DNA of 64,000 nt from an uncultured Pseudomonadota bacterium (GCA_902826775.1 CADEHE010000004.1:1-64000), one strand, 5' to 3'. Counted from the first letter of the stretch, positions 1 to 9,177 are shown. Notes: a model not told the origin generated them from the sequence alone. Numbers and translations: made by a program.

Positions 1-20
1 GACACAACGAACATTACGCT

Positions 21-51
21 CGGTTGGGGAGCCGGCTAGATGAGTCTCAGG
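21..51. repeat. Near-direct repeat of the IS110 upstream edge
   Basis: This 31-base segment resembles positions 1047-1077 in the same orientation with only a few mismatches. Both carry the core GGCTAGATGA followed shortly by TCAGG. The second copy lies just upstream of the IS110-type transposase on the minus strand. The pair therefore brackets the element remnant and may mark a second, lost copy of the same element end. The rest of 52-235 shows no coding potential. Confidence 0.5.
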
Positions 52-315
52 CACGATATATCTGGCCGACTGCGTCATTACCCTATCCAAAATACCCTTA
101 GAATCAGGCATATAGATGGCAGTACGTGTACGAAACGCATATACTGTCTGAGTAGCAGGCGTATCCTAGGCTGAGTGTATGCATTACGCGTATTACATTT
201 CAAAAGCGACCAGCAACAATTGCACTTGGTATACTTCATTCACCATGACTACGTACCAGACGCCTCCGGAACTTTACGGGCTGTTCTGCGGGTATGTCGA
301 AATATATCGTGCCTG
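48..315. repeat. Inverted repeat pair around the broken transposase 3' end
   Basis: The 14-mer CAGGCACGATATAT occurs at 48-61 and as its exact reverse complement at 302-315. The right arm lies where the transposase reading frame stops resembling the IS110 family. The arms could be the ends of a small non-autonomous insertion that truncated the transposase, or a chance remnant of another element. No target duplication was identified. Confidence 0.35.
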
Positions 316-988
316 GCCCCTTTAATTTGATGCCATCGGTGGTCTTGAGCAACTTGAACTCCGGCTTGCCGCCACAGTACTGCTTGAGTGTTGCTTCGAG
401 CATATCGATTTGGCTTTGCAGGGCGTGCATCACGGCAAGGTGCGCTCTCAGCCCTAAGCTCGGCATCTCGCCGAGGTGCATTTGCTGTAAATCCGATTCT
501 TGCAGAAACTTGATGCTGTTGCTGCTGATACGCCCGCCGGTGTGACGCGACAGACTGCTTTCGATGCTCAATATTTGCGCGCTGCGCTGCTGGACAAGTT
601 GCATGCGCTTGCGCGCCAAATCGCGTACGGCGCGCTCGGCCTTAGGCATGATATGGCCTTCGGGGAGCAGCTTCAGGCGCAGCAGCTGCGCAAGGTGACG
701 CGCATCGGATTCGTCGCCGCGATATTTGAGTCCGGCATATTGTTTGATGGCGCTGGTGTTGGCGAGATGAATCTGGTATCCGGCCTCTTGCAGGCCATCG
801 ACCAGCCAATACCAGTTGAAGGTTGATTCGACCACTACACCATACAGTTCAGTTCGATGCGCTTGTAGCGCTGCGAGAATCTGCGATAGCTCATTGGGAT
901 GTCGTTTGCCGTAGAGCACGTGGTCGTTCTCGTCTGTTATCACCACTACACTGTTGTTGCTGTGTAGGTCTATGCCACAATACTTCAT
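236..988 (-). pseudogene. IS110-family transposase, 3'-truncated
   Basis: The first ~215 residues match an IS110-type DEDD recombinase: GIDLH with Asp7, VVEST with Glu54, and DESDARHLA supplying Asp92 and Asp95. Family members are usually 320-400 residues and end in a C-terminal domain with a catalytic serine. Here similarity stops near LLKTTDGI (about residue 218, close to position 335). The frame then runs into unrelated sequence and ends at residue 250. The serine domain is missing, so the protein should be inactive. The ATG at 986-988 is the natural family start. IS110 elements carry a structured guide RNA in the non-coding end upstream of the gene; the corresponding stretch here would be about 989-1078, but no RNA fold was established. 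Confidence 0.8.
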
Positions 989-1046
989 GTCGCCCTCCGT
1001 GGATAAAGTTGGTTCGCACCTTTACTTTATCCCCGCCGGCTTGTGC

Positions 1047-1077
1047 CGGTGGGGAGGGCGGCTAGATGATTATCAGG
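1047..1077. repeat. Second copy of the IS110 edge repeat
   Basis: Partner of 21-51 in the same orientation. It overlaps the last codon region of the SUKH-like gene, whose TGA stop is at 1073-1075. The insertion may therefore have set the present 3' end of that gene. Confidence 0.45.
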
Positions 1078-1552
1078 TCTTAGACGACTTGATGTCCGCA
1101 TACTGAGCAAGCCAAGGCAAGAACTTCATGTGCAAAGACTCTACAGCGCGCTCATCGTGATCAAAATACCAGACGGGCGCATCTTCTGATGCCGGGACTT
1201 TCTTTGGCGCCACCTTAAAACAATACAGATTGCCAGTGCTGGTTGACGCAAACGCCACCATATTTTCGCCAAGCCCAATCTTGCGCCATTGGAGAGTGAC
1301 TTGGACGATTCTTGCTGGGGGGAAAAACTCCTGAAGATCTGGGATGCCCAGTTCTTGCTCAACGAGCGCGTCCAGTAGCGGCAGGCCAGCCGACGGTGCG
1401 CCAACCTCTGTCAGCAGCCGATGAAAGGATTGAGGGAACTTGGTGGCAAGACGAAGTTCGACAGCCTCAATCTCTTTGGTTGGAACCGGATGAGGGCGGT
1501 AGTCAGGGTGGACCCACTTATCGATGAACCTTTGGAACACCGGAAGCGTCAT
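1073..1552 (-). CDS. SMI1/KNR4 (SUKH) family protein
   Basis: A 159-residue soluble protein without signal peptide. The N-terminal half has the SUKH-type pattern: a helix with IEAVELRLATKFPQSFHRLL, then a Gly/Pro turn and a segment giving IPDL. The middle has a strand pattern around GENMVAFAST and NLYCFKV, and VWYFDHDE follows, as in SMI1/KNR4 domains. In bacteria these domains are mostly immunity proteins against polymorphic or contact-dependent toxins. No toxin gene is next to it; the neighbours are an IS110 remnant and recA. An orphan immunity role is therefore inference. The start ATG at 1550-1552 is the first in frame. Confidence 0.65.
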   Translation of the reverse strand: MTLPVFQRFIDKWVHPDYRPHPVPTKEIEAVELRLATKFPQSFHRLLTEVGAPSAGLPLLDALVEQELGIPDLQEFFPPARIVQVTLQWRKIGLGENMVAFASTSTGNLYCFKVAPKKVPASEDAPVWYFDHDERAVESLHMKFLPWLAQYADIKSSKT

Positions 1553-1775
1553 GATTGGTGTTAGACCTAACTAAAAGTAGACGACCCAAGTCCATCTGAA
1601 TCGGCGCCTCGAGGCGTATAAAACGCCCGCCAACCGGTAACGCGTTGTTTGGTAGCTGGGCGCAAAATTAGGCACTCCCTATTCAGATGTTCACGGCACC
1701 GTTCCTTGCGGCACTACGGTATCGGCTTCCAGCGCCGATTAGACCGCCGAACGCCGTTCGCGGCAAGTTCCCCGC

Positions 1776-1803
1776 TTGCTCAAAGCCGGTAACTGTATAT
1801 AAT
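1776..1803 (+). promoter_or_regulatory. recA promoter (sigma-70 type)
   Basis: TTGCTC at 1776-1781 and a perfect TATAAT at 1798-1803 are separated by 16 bases. The -10 hexamer lies inside the LexA box, so bound LexA would block RNA polymerase. The start site would fall near 1810, giving a leader of about 45 bases before recA. Confidence 0.7.
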
Positions 1804-1808
1804 GACAG
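1793..1808 (+). promoter_or_regulatory. LexA box of recA
   Basis: CTGTATATAATGACAG fits the CTG-N10-CAG SOS operator with the usual TATA-rich centre. It covers the recA -10 element. A lexA gene with the same type of box lies at 7481-8095. Confidence 0.85.
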
Positions 1809-1856
1809 CTACCATCAACTATGCAATAATCGCGCATCCCCTCGGAGGCTAAGCAT

Positions 1857-2876
1857 ATGGACGACAACAGAAAAAAGGCGCTCGCCGCGGCGCTGTCGCA
1901 GATCGAAAAGCAGTTCGGCAAGGGCTCGATCATGCGTTTGGGCGACAGCGATATCGTGAAGGATATCGAGGTCGTTTCCACGGGTTCGTTGGGGCTCGAT
2001 ATCGCGCTCGGCGTGGGCGGCCTGCCGCGCGGGCGCGTGGTGGAGATCTACGGCCCTGAGTCGTCCGGCAAAACCACTTTGACCTTGCAAGTTATCGCCG
2101 AAATGCAGAAGCTGGGTGGTAATGCCGCGTTTATCGACGCGGAACATGCGCTCGATCCCGGCTACGCGCAAAAACTCGGCGTGCAGGTAAGCGAGTTGCT
2201 GATTTCGCAGCCGGATACCGGCGAACAAGCGCTGGAAATCGCCGATATGCTGGTGCGCTCCGGTTCGGTGGATGTGGTGGTGGTCGACTCAGTGGCGGCG
2301 CTAACGCCGCGCGCGGAAATCGAAGGCGAGATGGGCGAGCCGCAAATGGGCTTGCAGGCGCGCCTCATGTCGCAAGCGCTGCGCAAGCTGACGGCCAACA
2401 TCAAGCGCTCGAATACCCTGGTGATTTTCATCAACCAGATCCGCATGAAAATCGGCGTCATGTTCGGCAATCCTGAAACCACCACGGGTGGCAACGCGCT
2501 TAAGTTCTACGCCTCGGTGCGCCTGGATATTCGCCGCATAGGCTCGATTAAGAAGGGCGATGAAGTTATCGGCAGCGAAACCAAGGTAAAGGTAGTGAAG
2601 AACAAAGTGTCGCCGCCGTTCAAGGAGGCGCTGTTCGATATTCTGTATGGCGAAGGCATCTCGCGTGAGGGCGAAATCGTGGAACTCGGGGTCAATCATA
2701 AGATCATCGAGAAGTCCGGCGCCTGGTACAGCTACGGCGCGGATCGCATCGGCCAGGGCAAAGAAAATGCTCGAGATTACTTGAAAGAAAATCCACAAGT
2801 AGCTGAAGAAATTGAAGGAAAAATTCGTGAAGCTGCAGGGGTGGCGAGCGGCAAAATCGCTGTCGAAGCGGCCTAA
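1857..2876 (+). CDS. recA: Recombinase RecA
   Basis: RecA forms ATP-dependent filaments on single-stranded DNA, catalyses strand exchange and acts as co-protease for LexA self-cleavage. The 339-residue protein has the usual length. The Walker A motif GPESSGKT is at 65-72, and Walker [13 protein letters not shown] follows around 137-148. The L2 loop region with the [22 protein letters not shown] signature block is intact. A GGAGG box at 1844-1848 supports the ATG at 1857. recX and alaS follow on the same strand. The last ~35 codons (about 2755-2845) use unusually A/T-rich codons (runs of AAA, GAA, AAT, ATT) compared with the GC-rich body. Confidence 0.97.
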   Translation: MDDNRKKALAAALSQIEKQFGKGSIMRLGDSDIVKDIEVVSTGSLGLDIALGVGGLPRGRVVEIYGPESSGKTTLTLQVIAEMQKLGGNAAFIDAEHALDPGYAQKLGVQVSELLISQPDTGEQALEIADMLVRSGSVDVVVVDSVAALTPRAEIEGEMGEPQMGLQARLMSQALRKLTANIKRSNTLVIFINQIRMKIGVMFGNPETTTGGNALKFYASVRLDIRRIGSIKKGDEVIGSETKVKVVKNKVSPPFKEALFDILYGEGISREGEIVELGVNHKIIEKSGAWYSYGADRIGQGKENARDYLKENPQVAEEIEGKIREAAGVASGKIAVEAA

Positions 2877-2960
2877 GAATCGAATTTCTGCTGGCATCGG
2901 AGACATCGCGAAGCGGTCTCCAACTGCGGTCTTCTCGGCTGATGAGCTTGCTTCGCCGCC

Positions 2961-3449
2961 GTGTTTCCGGTCATGACAGGGCTGCGGAAACACGCAGAGG
3001 CGGCAGTTGCCCTTTCCTCGACCGAACTTAAGGCGCGTGCATTCCGCTTTCTAGCGCGACGCGAGCATTCGCGGCTTGAACTTCAGCGCAAGTTGGCGCG
3101 CTTCGGCGCACCCGAAGCGGATATCGAAGCGCTTCTCGATCAATTGCAGGCGAGCGGTAAGCTGTCCGAGGTCCGGCTGGTCGAGCAGACCCTTGCCATT
3201 CGCGGCAAGCGCTTCGGCCACCGCAAACTGGAACAGGAGTTGCGCGCCAAGGGCGTGAGCGAGGCGCAGATCAATGCCGGACTGCACGGCAGCAAGGAGC
3301 AAGAACTGCAAGCCGCCACAGCAGTTTGGCAACGCAAGTTCGGGCAGCTTCCCAATTCGTTACAGGAGAAGGCGCGTCAGGTAAGATTCCTGCAGAATCG
3401 CGGCTTCACACTCGATGTGATTTATAAAGTCCTCTCCATAAAAGATTGA
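2961..3449 (+). CDS. recX: Regulatory protein RecX
   Basis: RecX binds RecA filaments and limits RecA activity. The 162-residue product has the three-helix repeat pattern of the family: [14 protein letters not shown], then [20 protein letters not shown], then [16 protein letters not shown], ending with [17 protein letters not shown]. It lies 84 bases after recA, and alaS begins 10 bases later, a common betaproteobacterial order. The start is uncertain: ATG at 2961 or 2973 are both possible and neither has a clear ribosome-binding site. Confidence 0.9.
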   Translation: MFPVMTGLRKHAEAAVALSSTELKARAFRFLARREHSRLELQRKLARFGAPEADIEALLDQLQASGKLSEVRLVEQTLAIRGKRFGHRKLEQELRAKGVSEAQINAGLHGSKEQELQAATAVWQRKFGQLPNSLQEKARQVRFLQNRGFTLDVIYKVLSIKD

Positions 3450-3459
3450 AATTAAAACA

Positions 3460-6135
3460 ATGAAGGCCTCAGAAATACGCAATCGCTTTCTCAATTACTT
3501 CGCGCAGCACGAGCACCAGATCGTGGCGTCCAGCCCGTTGGTGCCCGCCAACGATCCGACGCTGCTCTTTACCAATTCGGGCATGGTGCAGTTCAAGGAC
3601 GTGTTTCTTGGCCGCGAGCAACGTCCGTACAAGCGCGCGACTACGTCTCAGCGCTCGCTGCGTGCCGGCGGCAAACACAACGATCTGGAGAACGTCGGCT
3701 ATACGGCCCGGCATCACACCTTTTTCGAGATGCTGGGCAATTTCAGTTTCGGCGATTACTTCAAAGAGAAGGCGATTCCTTTCGCTTGGGAGCTGCTGAC
3801 CGGTGATCCAGCCAAAGGCGGCTTCGGCTTGCCCAAGGAAAAGCTTTGGGTGACGGTGTATGAAACCGATGACCAGGCCTACGACATCTGGGCGCAGGAA
3901 GTCGGCGTGCCGGTCAACCGCATCGTGCGCATCGGCGACAAGCCAGGCGGCAAACGTTACGAAAGCGACAATTTCTGGCAGATGGCCGATACCGGCCCGT
4001 GCGGACCCTGCTCGGAGATCTTCTACGATCACGGCCCCGGCATCCCCGGCGGCCCGCCCGGTTCGCCCGATGCGGACGGCGACCGCTACATCGAGATTTG
4101 GAATCTGGTGTTCATGCAGTTCAACCGCGATGAGGCGGGGACGCTGCACCCGCTGCCGCGCCCGTCGGTCGACACCGGCATGGGCTTGGAGCGCATTGCC
4201 GCCGTGCTGCAGCATGTGCACTCGAACTACGAAATCGACCTGTTCCAAACACTCATCAAAGCAGCGGCGGAAGCCACCAACGCCCCCGATTTGCGCAACA
4301 AGTCGCTGAACGTCATCGCTGATCACATCCGCGCGGTGAGCTTTTTGATCGTCGACGGCGTCATTCCCGGCAACGAGGGGCGCGGTTATGTGTTGCGCCG
4401 CATCGCGCGGCGCGCGATTCGCCACGGCTACATGCTCGGGCAAAAGCAGCCGTTCTTTTACAAACTGGTGCGCGCTCTGGTGCAGAGCATGGGCGAAGCC
4501 TATCCCGAACTGGCCAACGAAGAAGCGCGCGTCGCGCAGATCATCAAGACCGAAGAGGAGCGCTTTGCCGAGACGCTGGAAAACGGCATGGGCGTGCTCG
4601 ACCGCGCGCTGGCGGAAATTTTGGCGCGCCAAAACCACCAGACTGGCGCGCAGGCTTCTGGCCAATGGATGCTGCCGGGCGATGTCGCTTTCACCCTTTA
4701 CGACACTTATGGGTTCCCGCTTGACCTGACCGCCGACATTTGCCGCGAACGCGGCTACGCGGTGGATCAAGCCGGCTTCGACGCGGCCATGACGAAGCAG
4801 CAGGAGCAATCGCGCGCGGCGGGGAAGTTCAAGATGGCCGCCTCGCTCGACTACGACGGAGCCAAGACGCATTTCGTCGGTTACGACAAACTTGCCGAGC
4901 CGGCGCGCATCACCGCGCTGTACCGCGACGGCGCGAGCGTGCAAGAGTTGAAGCCAGGCGATGAGGGCGTGGTGGTGCTGGATAAGACGCCGTTCTACGC
5001 GGAATCCGGCGGGCAGGTGGGCGATGTCGGGGAATTGTCGAACGCCGACTACGCCTTCGACGTGCACGACACGCAAAAAATTCAGCCTGATGTTTTCGGC
5101 CATCACGGCGTCGTGGCCAGCGGCAAGAAGGGCATGCGCGTGGGCGATGCGGTGCAGGCGCAGGTCAACGAACGCATGCGCGCGCGCACCATGCGCAACC
5201 ACTCCGCCACGCACCTTATGCACAAAGCGCTGCGCCAAGTGCTGGGCGCTCACGTGCAGCAGAAAGGCTCCCTGGTCGATCCCGATAAGACGCGCTTCGA
5301 TTTCAGCCACACCGCCGCGATGACGCCGGAGGAAATCGTCACCGTCGAGCACTTGGTCAACGAGGAAATCCTGCGCAACGCAGCCACGCAAGCGCGCGTG
5401 ATGCCGATCGACGATGCGCAAAAGCTCGGCGCCATGATGCTGTTCGGAGAAAAGTACGGTGATGAAGTGCGCGTGCTCGATATCGGTTCCTCGCGCGAGC
5501 TATGCGGCGGCACGCACGTTGCGCGCACCGGGGACATCGGCCTATTCAAAATCGTGGCGCAGAGCCCGGTGGCGGCGGGGGTGCGGCGCGTGGAAGCGGT
5601 GACCGGCGAGAACGCGTTGACCTATCTGCGCTCGCAAGAGAATCAACTTGCGGAAGTGGCTAGCGCACTCAAAGTTGCGCCGCACGATGCGGTGGCGCGC
5701 GTCAAACAAGTGCTGGAAAACGTGCGCGCGCTAGAAAAAGAATTGGCGCAAATCAAATCGAAGATGGCGTCGAGCCAAGGTGACGATCTTGCCGATCAAG
5801 CCAAGGACGTCAAAGGCATCAAGGTGCTGGCGGCGCAGATGGACGGCGCCGACGTCAAAGCGCTGCGCGAAACCATGGACAAGCTCAAAGACAAACTCAA
5901 GTCCGCCGCCATCGTGCTCGGCGCGGTGGCCGACGGCAAGGTGTCGCTGATTGCGGGCGTGACTGCCGATCTCACCGGCAAGATCAAGGCGGGCGAGTTG
6001 GTCAACCACGTCGCCACGCAGGTTGGCGGCAAGGGCGGAGGCAGGCCCGACATGGCGCAGGCCGGGGGCACCGATCCGACCGGCCTACCCAAGGCGTTGA
6101 GCAGCGTCGCGGCATGGGTGGAGCAAAGAGCTTGA
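3460..6135 (+). CDS. alaS: Alanine--tRNA ligase
   Basis: Charges tRNA-Ala and clears mischarged Ser/Gly. At 891 residues it has normal full length. The N-terminal class II catalytic core shows [14 protein letters not shown] and [13 protein letters not shown]. The editing domain zinc/active-site residues are visible as HSATH at 581-585 and CGGTH at 682-686. The C-terminal C-Ala domain contains the glycine-rich [15 protein letters not shown] near the end. The gene starts 10 bases after recX, probably by read-through from the recA transcript. The Shine-Dalgarno sequence before the ATG is weak. Confidence 0.97.
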   Translation: MKASEIRNRFLNYFAQHEHQIVASSPLVPANDPTLLFTNSGMVQFKDVFLGREQRPYKRATTSQRSLRAGGKHNDLENVGYTARHHTFFEMLGNFSFGDYFKEKAIPFAWELLTGDPAKGGFGLPKEKLWVTVYETDDQAYDIWAQEVGVPVNRIVRIGDKPGGKRYESDNFWQMADTGPCGPCSEIFYDHGPGIPGGPPGSPDADGDRYIEIWNLVFMQFNRDEAGTLHPLPRPSVDTGMGLERIAAVLQHVHSNYEIDLFQTLIKAAAEATNAPDLRNKSLNVIADHIRAVSFLIVDGVIPGNEGRGYVLRRIARRAIRHGYMLGQKQPFFYKLVRALVQSMGEAYPELANEEARVAQIIKTEEERFAETLENGMGVLDRALAEILARQNHQTGAQASGQWMLPGDVAFTLYDTYGFPLDLTADICRERGYAVDQAGFDAAMTKQQEQSRAAGKFKMAASLDYDGAKTHFVGYDKLAEPARITALYRDGASVQELKPGDEGVVVLDKTPFYAESGGQVGDVGELSNADYAFDVHDTQKIQPDVFGHHGVVASGKKGMRVGDAVQAQVNERMRARTMRNHSATHLMHKALRQVLGAHVQQKGSLVDPDKTRFDFSHTAAMTPEEIVTVEHLVNEEILRNAATQARVMPIDDAQKLGAMMLFGEKYGDEVRVLDIGSSRELCGGTHVARTGDIGLFKIVAQSPVAAGVRRVEAVTGENALTYLRSQENQLAEVASALKVAPHDAVARVKQVLENVRALEKELAQIKSKMASSQGDDLADQAKDVKGIKVLAAQMDGADVKALRETMDKLKDKLKSAAIVLGAVADGKVSLIAGVTADLTGKIKAGELVNHVATQVGGKGGGRPDMAQAGGTDPTGLPKALSSVAAWVEQRA

Positions 6136-6168
6136 GTGTTGGCCGGTGGTGCTGCGTCAGTGGCGCTA

Positions 6169-6305
6169 GGGCGGGCAAAGCGCAGCGTGCCCAAGCCGAC
6201 TTTGTCGAGCAATTGAAATCCTCGACCTTCGGTTGTGATCAACCCAATTCTCTACGCTTCTATCGCACACGGGTCCGCGTGGGCACGCTGCGCTTTGCCC
6301 ACCCT
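6169..6305. repeat. Inverted pair of GTAG-type palindromic repeats
   Basis: GGGCGGGCAAAGCGCAGCGT at 6169-6188 recurs as a reverse complement at 6280-6305, with one or two differences. In the reverse complement the right copy is headed by GTAGGGTGGGC, the layout of REP elements. The pair sits in the alaS-ydcF gap. The rest of 6136-6497 shows no convincing gene. Confidence 0.6.
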
Positions 6306-6497
6306 ACAACGGTGCCGTGGCTTAGCGGGACGCTGGCAACGCGATCAGTCGCGGGTGATCAGCGCCAAAACCTTATACCTAACCTAGGTAGTCCTGTTTA
6401 CTGAGATCCGGCTTTATTCTAGGGCGCATATAGGTGACTGTATCCGCAGTCCTAGGGTCTCGGTCACGCATCATCGGTCATTCGTCACGGCACACAA

Positions 6498-7289
6498 GTG
6501 TTCTTCTATCTCTCCAAGATCCTTGGCTTCTTTCTCGACCCGATCAATTTGCTCGCGGTCGCGATTCTGCTCGCCTATGTTCTGCTACGGCGCGGACGTG
6601 CACGTGGCGCGCAATGGTTGCTCGGCTTGAGCAGCGCGTGCTTGCTGGTGCTGCAGTTCACGCCGCTGACCGAGGCGCTGTTGTATCCCCTCGAGCAGCG
6701 TTTTCCGCGGCTCGATCCGCTGCCCGCGCATGTCGACGGTATCGTCTTGCTCGGCGGTGCCCAGCGCCCGGTCATGACACGCGCGCATGGTCAGCCGTCA
6801 CTCAACGCTGCGGCGGAATCGTTGACCAGTTTTTCCGCGCTGGCGCGACGCTATCCGCAAGCGCGCTTGGTGTTTACCGGCGGCACCGGCGATCCGCTCA
6901 ATCAAAAACTCAGCGAGGCGGAAACGGTGCGGCTGTATTTGCGCGAGCAGGGGCTCGATCCGGCGCGTGTGCTCTACGAGGAGCGCTCACGCAACACTTA
7001 CGAAAATGCCGCGCTTACCAAGCCGCTGGTACAACCGAAGGCGCACGAGCGTTGGCTGGTGATCGGCAGTGCCGCCAGTATCCCGCGCGCCATGGGCGTT
7101 TTTCGCAAGGTGGGGTGGAACGTCACTGCCTATCCGTGCGATTACAACGCCAATCATTGGAGCAAGTTTCGCCCGACGTTGCACGTGCGCGATCGCATCA
7201 ACGGCTTAACGCTGGCAATTCATGAATGGGTGGGGCTTGCGGTCTATCGGCAGACCGGCAAGATGGAAGAATTATTTCCCGCGCCGTAG
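6498..7289 (+). CDS. YdcF/ElyC-like DUF218 membrane protein
   Basis: A 263-residue protein with two N-terminal membrane segments, about residues 8-27 (LGFFLDPINLLAVAILLAYV) and 38-55. A DUF218 domain follows, with DGIVLLGGAQ, then VFTGGTGD, an acidic SEAETVRLYL segment and the ERSRNTYENA motif. Family members such as YdcF and ElyC act at the cell envelope; ElyC affects cell-wall precursor metabolism. The substrate here is unknown. Translation starts at a GTG; an overlapping longer frame on the same strand is a shadow. The gene converges on lexA. Confidence 0.8.
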   Translation: MFFYLSKILGFFLDPINLLAVAILLAYVLLRRGRARGAQWLLGLSSACLLVLQFTPLTEALLYPLEQRFPRLDPLPAHVDGIVLLGGAQRPVMTRAHGQPSLNAAAESLTSFSALARRYPQARLVFTGGTGDPLNQKLSEAETVRLYLREQGLDPARVLYEERSRNTYENAALTKPLVQPKAHERWLVIGSAASIPRAMGVFRKVGWNVTAYPCDYNANHWSKFRPTLHVRDRINGLTLAIHEWVGLAVYRQTGKMEELFPAP

Positions 7290-7398
7290 CTTGCGTCTCG
7301 CCGGCACTCCGTACCGAGCGCCTCGCAGCGCCGCCGCCGAAAGGCTCGCAGCCACCATGCTTGATCTCGCCGCGCCATGTTTGTAACGGCAAGGTCAC

Positions 7399-7484
7399 CT
7401 AGTGTGGTGTCCCACAAATAACTTTCGCAATTCGCGCGAGATTGCCGCTATGCCGCGTTGCGAAAACGCGGGACAGCACACTAG
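7399..7484. mobile_element. Candidate MITE with 15-bp inverted ends
   Basis: CTAGTGTGGTGTCCC at 7399-7413 and GGGACAGCACACTAG at 7470-7484 are inverted repeats with one mismatch and enclose about 56 bases without coding capacity. Each arm has TA at its outer edge, as expected for a TA-duplicating (IS630/mariner-like) insertion. The right arm contains the lexA TAG stop (7481-7483). No transposase of this type is in the window. Confidence 0.5.
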
Positions 7485-8095
7485 AGATTCCCGCCGGCTC
7501 GTATCACCCCGACCCCCAGCCCTTCGATGACGAACTGATCCCGCTTCGCGTCAATCGAGATCGGCTCGAAATCGCTGTTCTCCGGCAGTAACCACACTGC
7601 GCTGCCTTGACGCTTAAGGCGCTTGACGGTGACTTCGTCGTTGATGCGCGCCACCACAATTTGTCCGGAGCGGGCTTCGCGCGCGCGATGCACCGCCAAT
7701 AAATCGTCTTCGAGGATGCCGGCGTCGCGCATGCTCAGGCCGCGCACGCGCAGCAGGTAGTCGGCGCGGGGCTTAAATAGCGCCGGATCGATTTGGTAGC
7801 GTGCTTGGATGTGTTCCTCCGACAGGATCGGACTGCCTGCCGCAACGCGGCCCACCACCGGCAAGCCTGCCTTGCGCGTGCTGTCCTTGATGAGGATGCC
7901 GCGTGAGGCGTTCGGCAGCAATTCAAGCGCGCCTTTGCGTTCGAGCGCCTTCAAGTGATCGACGGCGGCGTTGATCGAGGCGAAACCGAGCGTAGCGGCG
8001 ATTTCGGCGCGCGTCGGCGGGAACCCGTTGGCGTCGGCAAACTGCTTGATAAAGTCGAGGATCTCGCTTTGGCGGGCGGTAAGAGCTGTTTCCAT
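7481..8095 (-). CDS. lexA: SOS repressor LexA
   Basis: LexA represses SOS genes until RecA filaments trigger its self-cleavage. The 204-residue protein has an N-terminal winged helix ([15 protein letters not shown], then [13 protein letters not shown]), a cleavage site Ala86-Gly87 in RVAAGSP, catalytic Ser121 in [10 protein letters not shown] and Lys158 in EVTVKRLKR. The ATG at 8093-8095 is chosen because AGGAGG lies at 8104-8109 and because METALTARQ is the family start; the longer frame to 8140 would run through the operator. The stop codon lies inside the end of a candidate MITE. Confidence 0.96.
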   Translation of the reverse strand: METALTARQSEILDFIKQFADANGFPPTRAEIAATLGFASINAAVDHLKALERKGALELLPNASRGILIKDSTRKAGLPVVGRVAAGSPILSEEHIQARYQIDPALFKPRADYLLRVRGLSMRDAGILEDDLLAVHRAREARSGQIVVARINDEVTVKRLKRQGSAVWLLPENSDFEPISIDAKRDQFVIEGLGVGVIRAGGNL

Positions 8096-8121
8096 GGCGT
8101 GCACCTCCTGACGGCCGAGAG

Positions 8122-8137
8122 CTGTATAAACGTACAG
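8122..8137 (-). promoter_or_regulatory. LexA box of lexA
   Basis: CTGTATAAACGTACAG matches CTG-N10-CAG and lies 26 bases upstream of the lexA start. It indicates autorepression. The flanking sequence on the coding strand has a TGCTATGCT stretch that could act as an extended -10. Confidence 0.85.
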
Positions 8138-8222
8138 CATAGCAAAAATTATGCGGCTTATATAGTTGCTCGCCCGCAGGTGCGGGCGATTGCCGATGGC
8201 TACGGCGGCCGAAGCGACTCAA

Positions 8223-8299
8223 GCAACTAAGGTGAGTGAGGCAACGGAGGTAAGTGAGGCAACTGAGGTAAGAGAGACAACTGAGGCAACTATTGAGAG
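8223..8299. repeat. Degenerate 18-bp tandem repeat
   Basis: Three successive 18-base units begin at 8223, 8241 and 8259 (GCAACTAAGGTGAGTGAG type, with substitutions), followed by two partial units ending at 8299. A related GCAACTAAAGCAGCT piece recurs at about 8463-8477. There are no spacers, so this is not a CRISPR. It lies between the divergently placed lexA promoter and the 3' end of the TOPRIM gene. Confidence 0.7.
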
Positions 8300-8322
8300 T
8301 TAAATAATGCCGAGACTCGATT

Positions 8323-8399
8323 GTCGTCCCCGCGCAGGCGGGGACCCACGCGGCGAGCGCAGCAGTGGGTTATGGATTCGCGCCTTCGCGGGAATGATG
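8323..8399. repeat. Palindromic intergenic repeat (CCCGCGCAGGCGGG family)
   Basis: TCGTCCCCGCGCAGGCGGGG at the left and GCGCCTTCGCGGGAATGA at the right form two short hairpins in inverted order. The same family appears at 49869-49940. Confidence 0.6.
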
Positions 8400-8466
8400 C
8401 GATTGTGATTTGCCTCGTCAAGAGGTTTTGCAATCCTCAATAAGTCAGCTGAGGCCACCAAAGCAA

Positions 8467-9177
8467 CTAAAGCAGCTGGCGCGGCGTTGTGCCGCCGAAT
8501 ATTTCCATAGCCGCTTGAGCGTCAGCGCTGCTCAAGGTGCGCAGCGCGCGCGTAGCCGGCGTGACGCAGGTGGCGGCCAGCGTTTCCAAATCGATGCCGG
8601 CCAGGCCACGGTAGCGCACTGTGGTGAAGTCGCTCACGCCGCTATTGCGCAATTGCTCGCAGGCGGCACGGTAGTGCGCCTCCGAGTGCAGGTGCAGCGG
8701 TTGCGCGAGTGAAGTGTGGGTGATCGAGGCCATTGGCGCGCGCGCGAGCACGAGGGCGCCGTCTTCCAGCAGCGGCCGCATCATGCGGTAGAAAAACAGC
8801 AGCATCAGCGCGCTGCAATGAATGCCGTCGGCGTCCGCGTCCATCAGCAAAACGATGCGCTCGTATCGCGCCTTGGCGCGGTCAAAGCCCGCTCCGGCGC
8901 CGGCGCCGAGCGCGTCGATCAAAGCCACGAACAGCGGATAGGCCAACACCTTTGCCGCGCTGGCTTTGATTGCGTTGAGCGGTTTGCCTTGCATCGGCAG
9001 CACGGCTTGAAAGCGCTCGTCGCGTATCCGGCGCACCGCGCCGCTGGCGCTGTCGCCTTCAACGATGAACAACTCCGCGCCCGAGGCGGCGCCGTGCGTG
9101 GCGCAATCATCCAGCTTCAGCGGCGGTTTTCGATCCAGCATGTCCTTAAACTCAAAAGGGTATAGCTTGTTGACCAA
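8467..9177 (-). CDS. Stand-alone GyrB/ParE-type TOPRIM protein
   Basis: The 236-residue product matches only the TOPRIM and tail region of type IIA topoisomerase B subunits. LKLDDCATHG opens the match, EGDSASG gives the catalytic Glu40, PMQGKPLNAIKA follows, and MDADADG supplies Asp113, Asp115 and Asp117. The GHKL ATPase and transducer domains that normally precede TOPRIM are absent. Nothing upstream resembles them, since ppiD diverges from 9374. The intact acidic residues argue against simple decay. The frame opens at a TTG at 9175-9177; an ATG at 9139-9141 (MLDRKPPL) is an alternative. Function is unknown: it may modulate gyrase or topo IV, or act as a nicking enzyme, both inference. Confidence 0.75.
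   Translation of the reverse strand: MVNKLYPFEFKDMLDRKPPLKLDDCATHGAASGAELFIVEGDSASGAVRRIRDERFQAVLPMQGKPLNAIKASAAKVLAYPLFVALIDALGAGAGAGFDRAKARYERIVLLMDADADGIHCSALMLLFFYRMMRPLLEDGALVLARAPMASITHTSLAQPLHLHSEAHYRAACEQLRNSGVSDFTTVRYRGLAGIDLETLAATCVTPATRALRTLSSADAQAAMEIFGGTTPRQLL

Noticed and set aside
3469..5421. 650-codon open frame antisense to alaS
   Set aside because: It lies entirely opposite a well-conserved alaS. Its Arg/His/Val-rich translation is typical of a mirrored frame in GC-rich DNA and shows no family motif.
6434..7225. 263-codon frame overlapping the ydcF-like gene
   Set aside because: The competing frame at 6498-7289 has membrane segments and DUF218 motifs. This one is Arg/Ala-rich without motifs.
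8223..8299. Possible CRISPR-like array
   Set aside because: The units are contiguous 18-mers without unique spacers and without cas genes nearby, so it is a simple degenerate tandem repeat.
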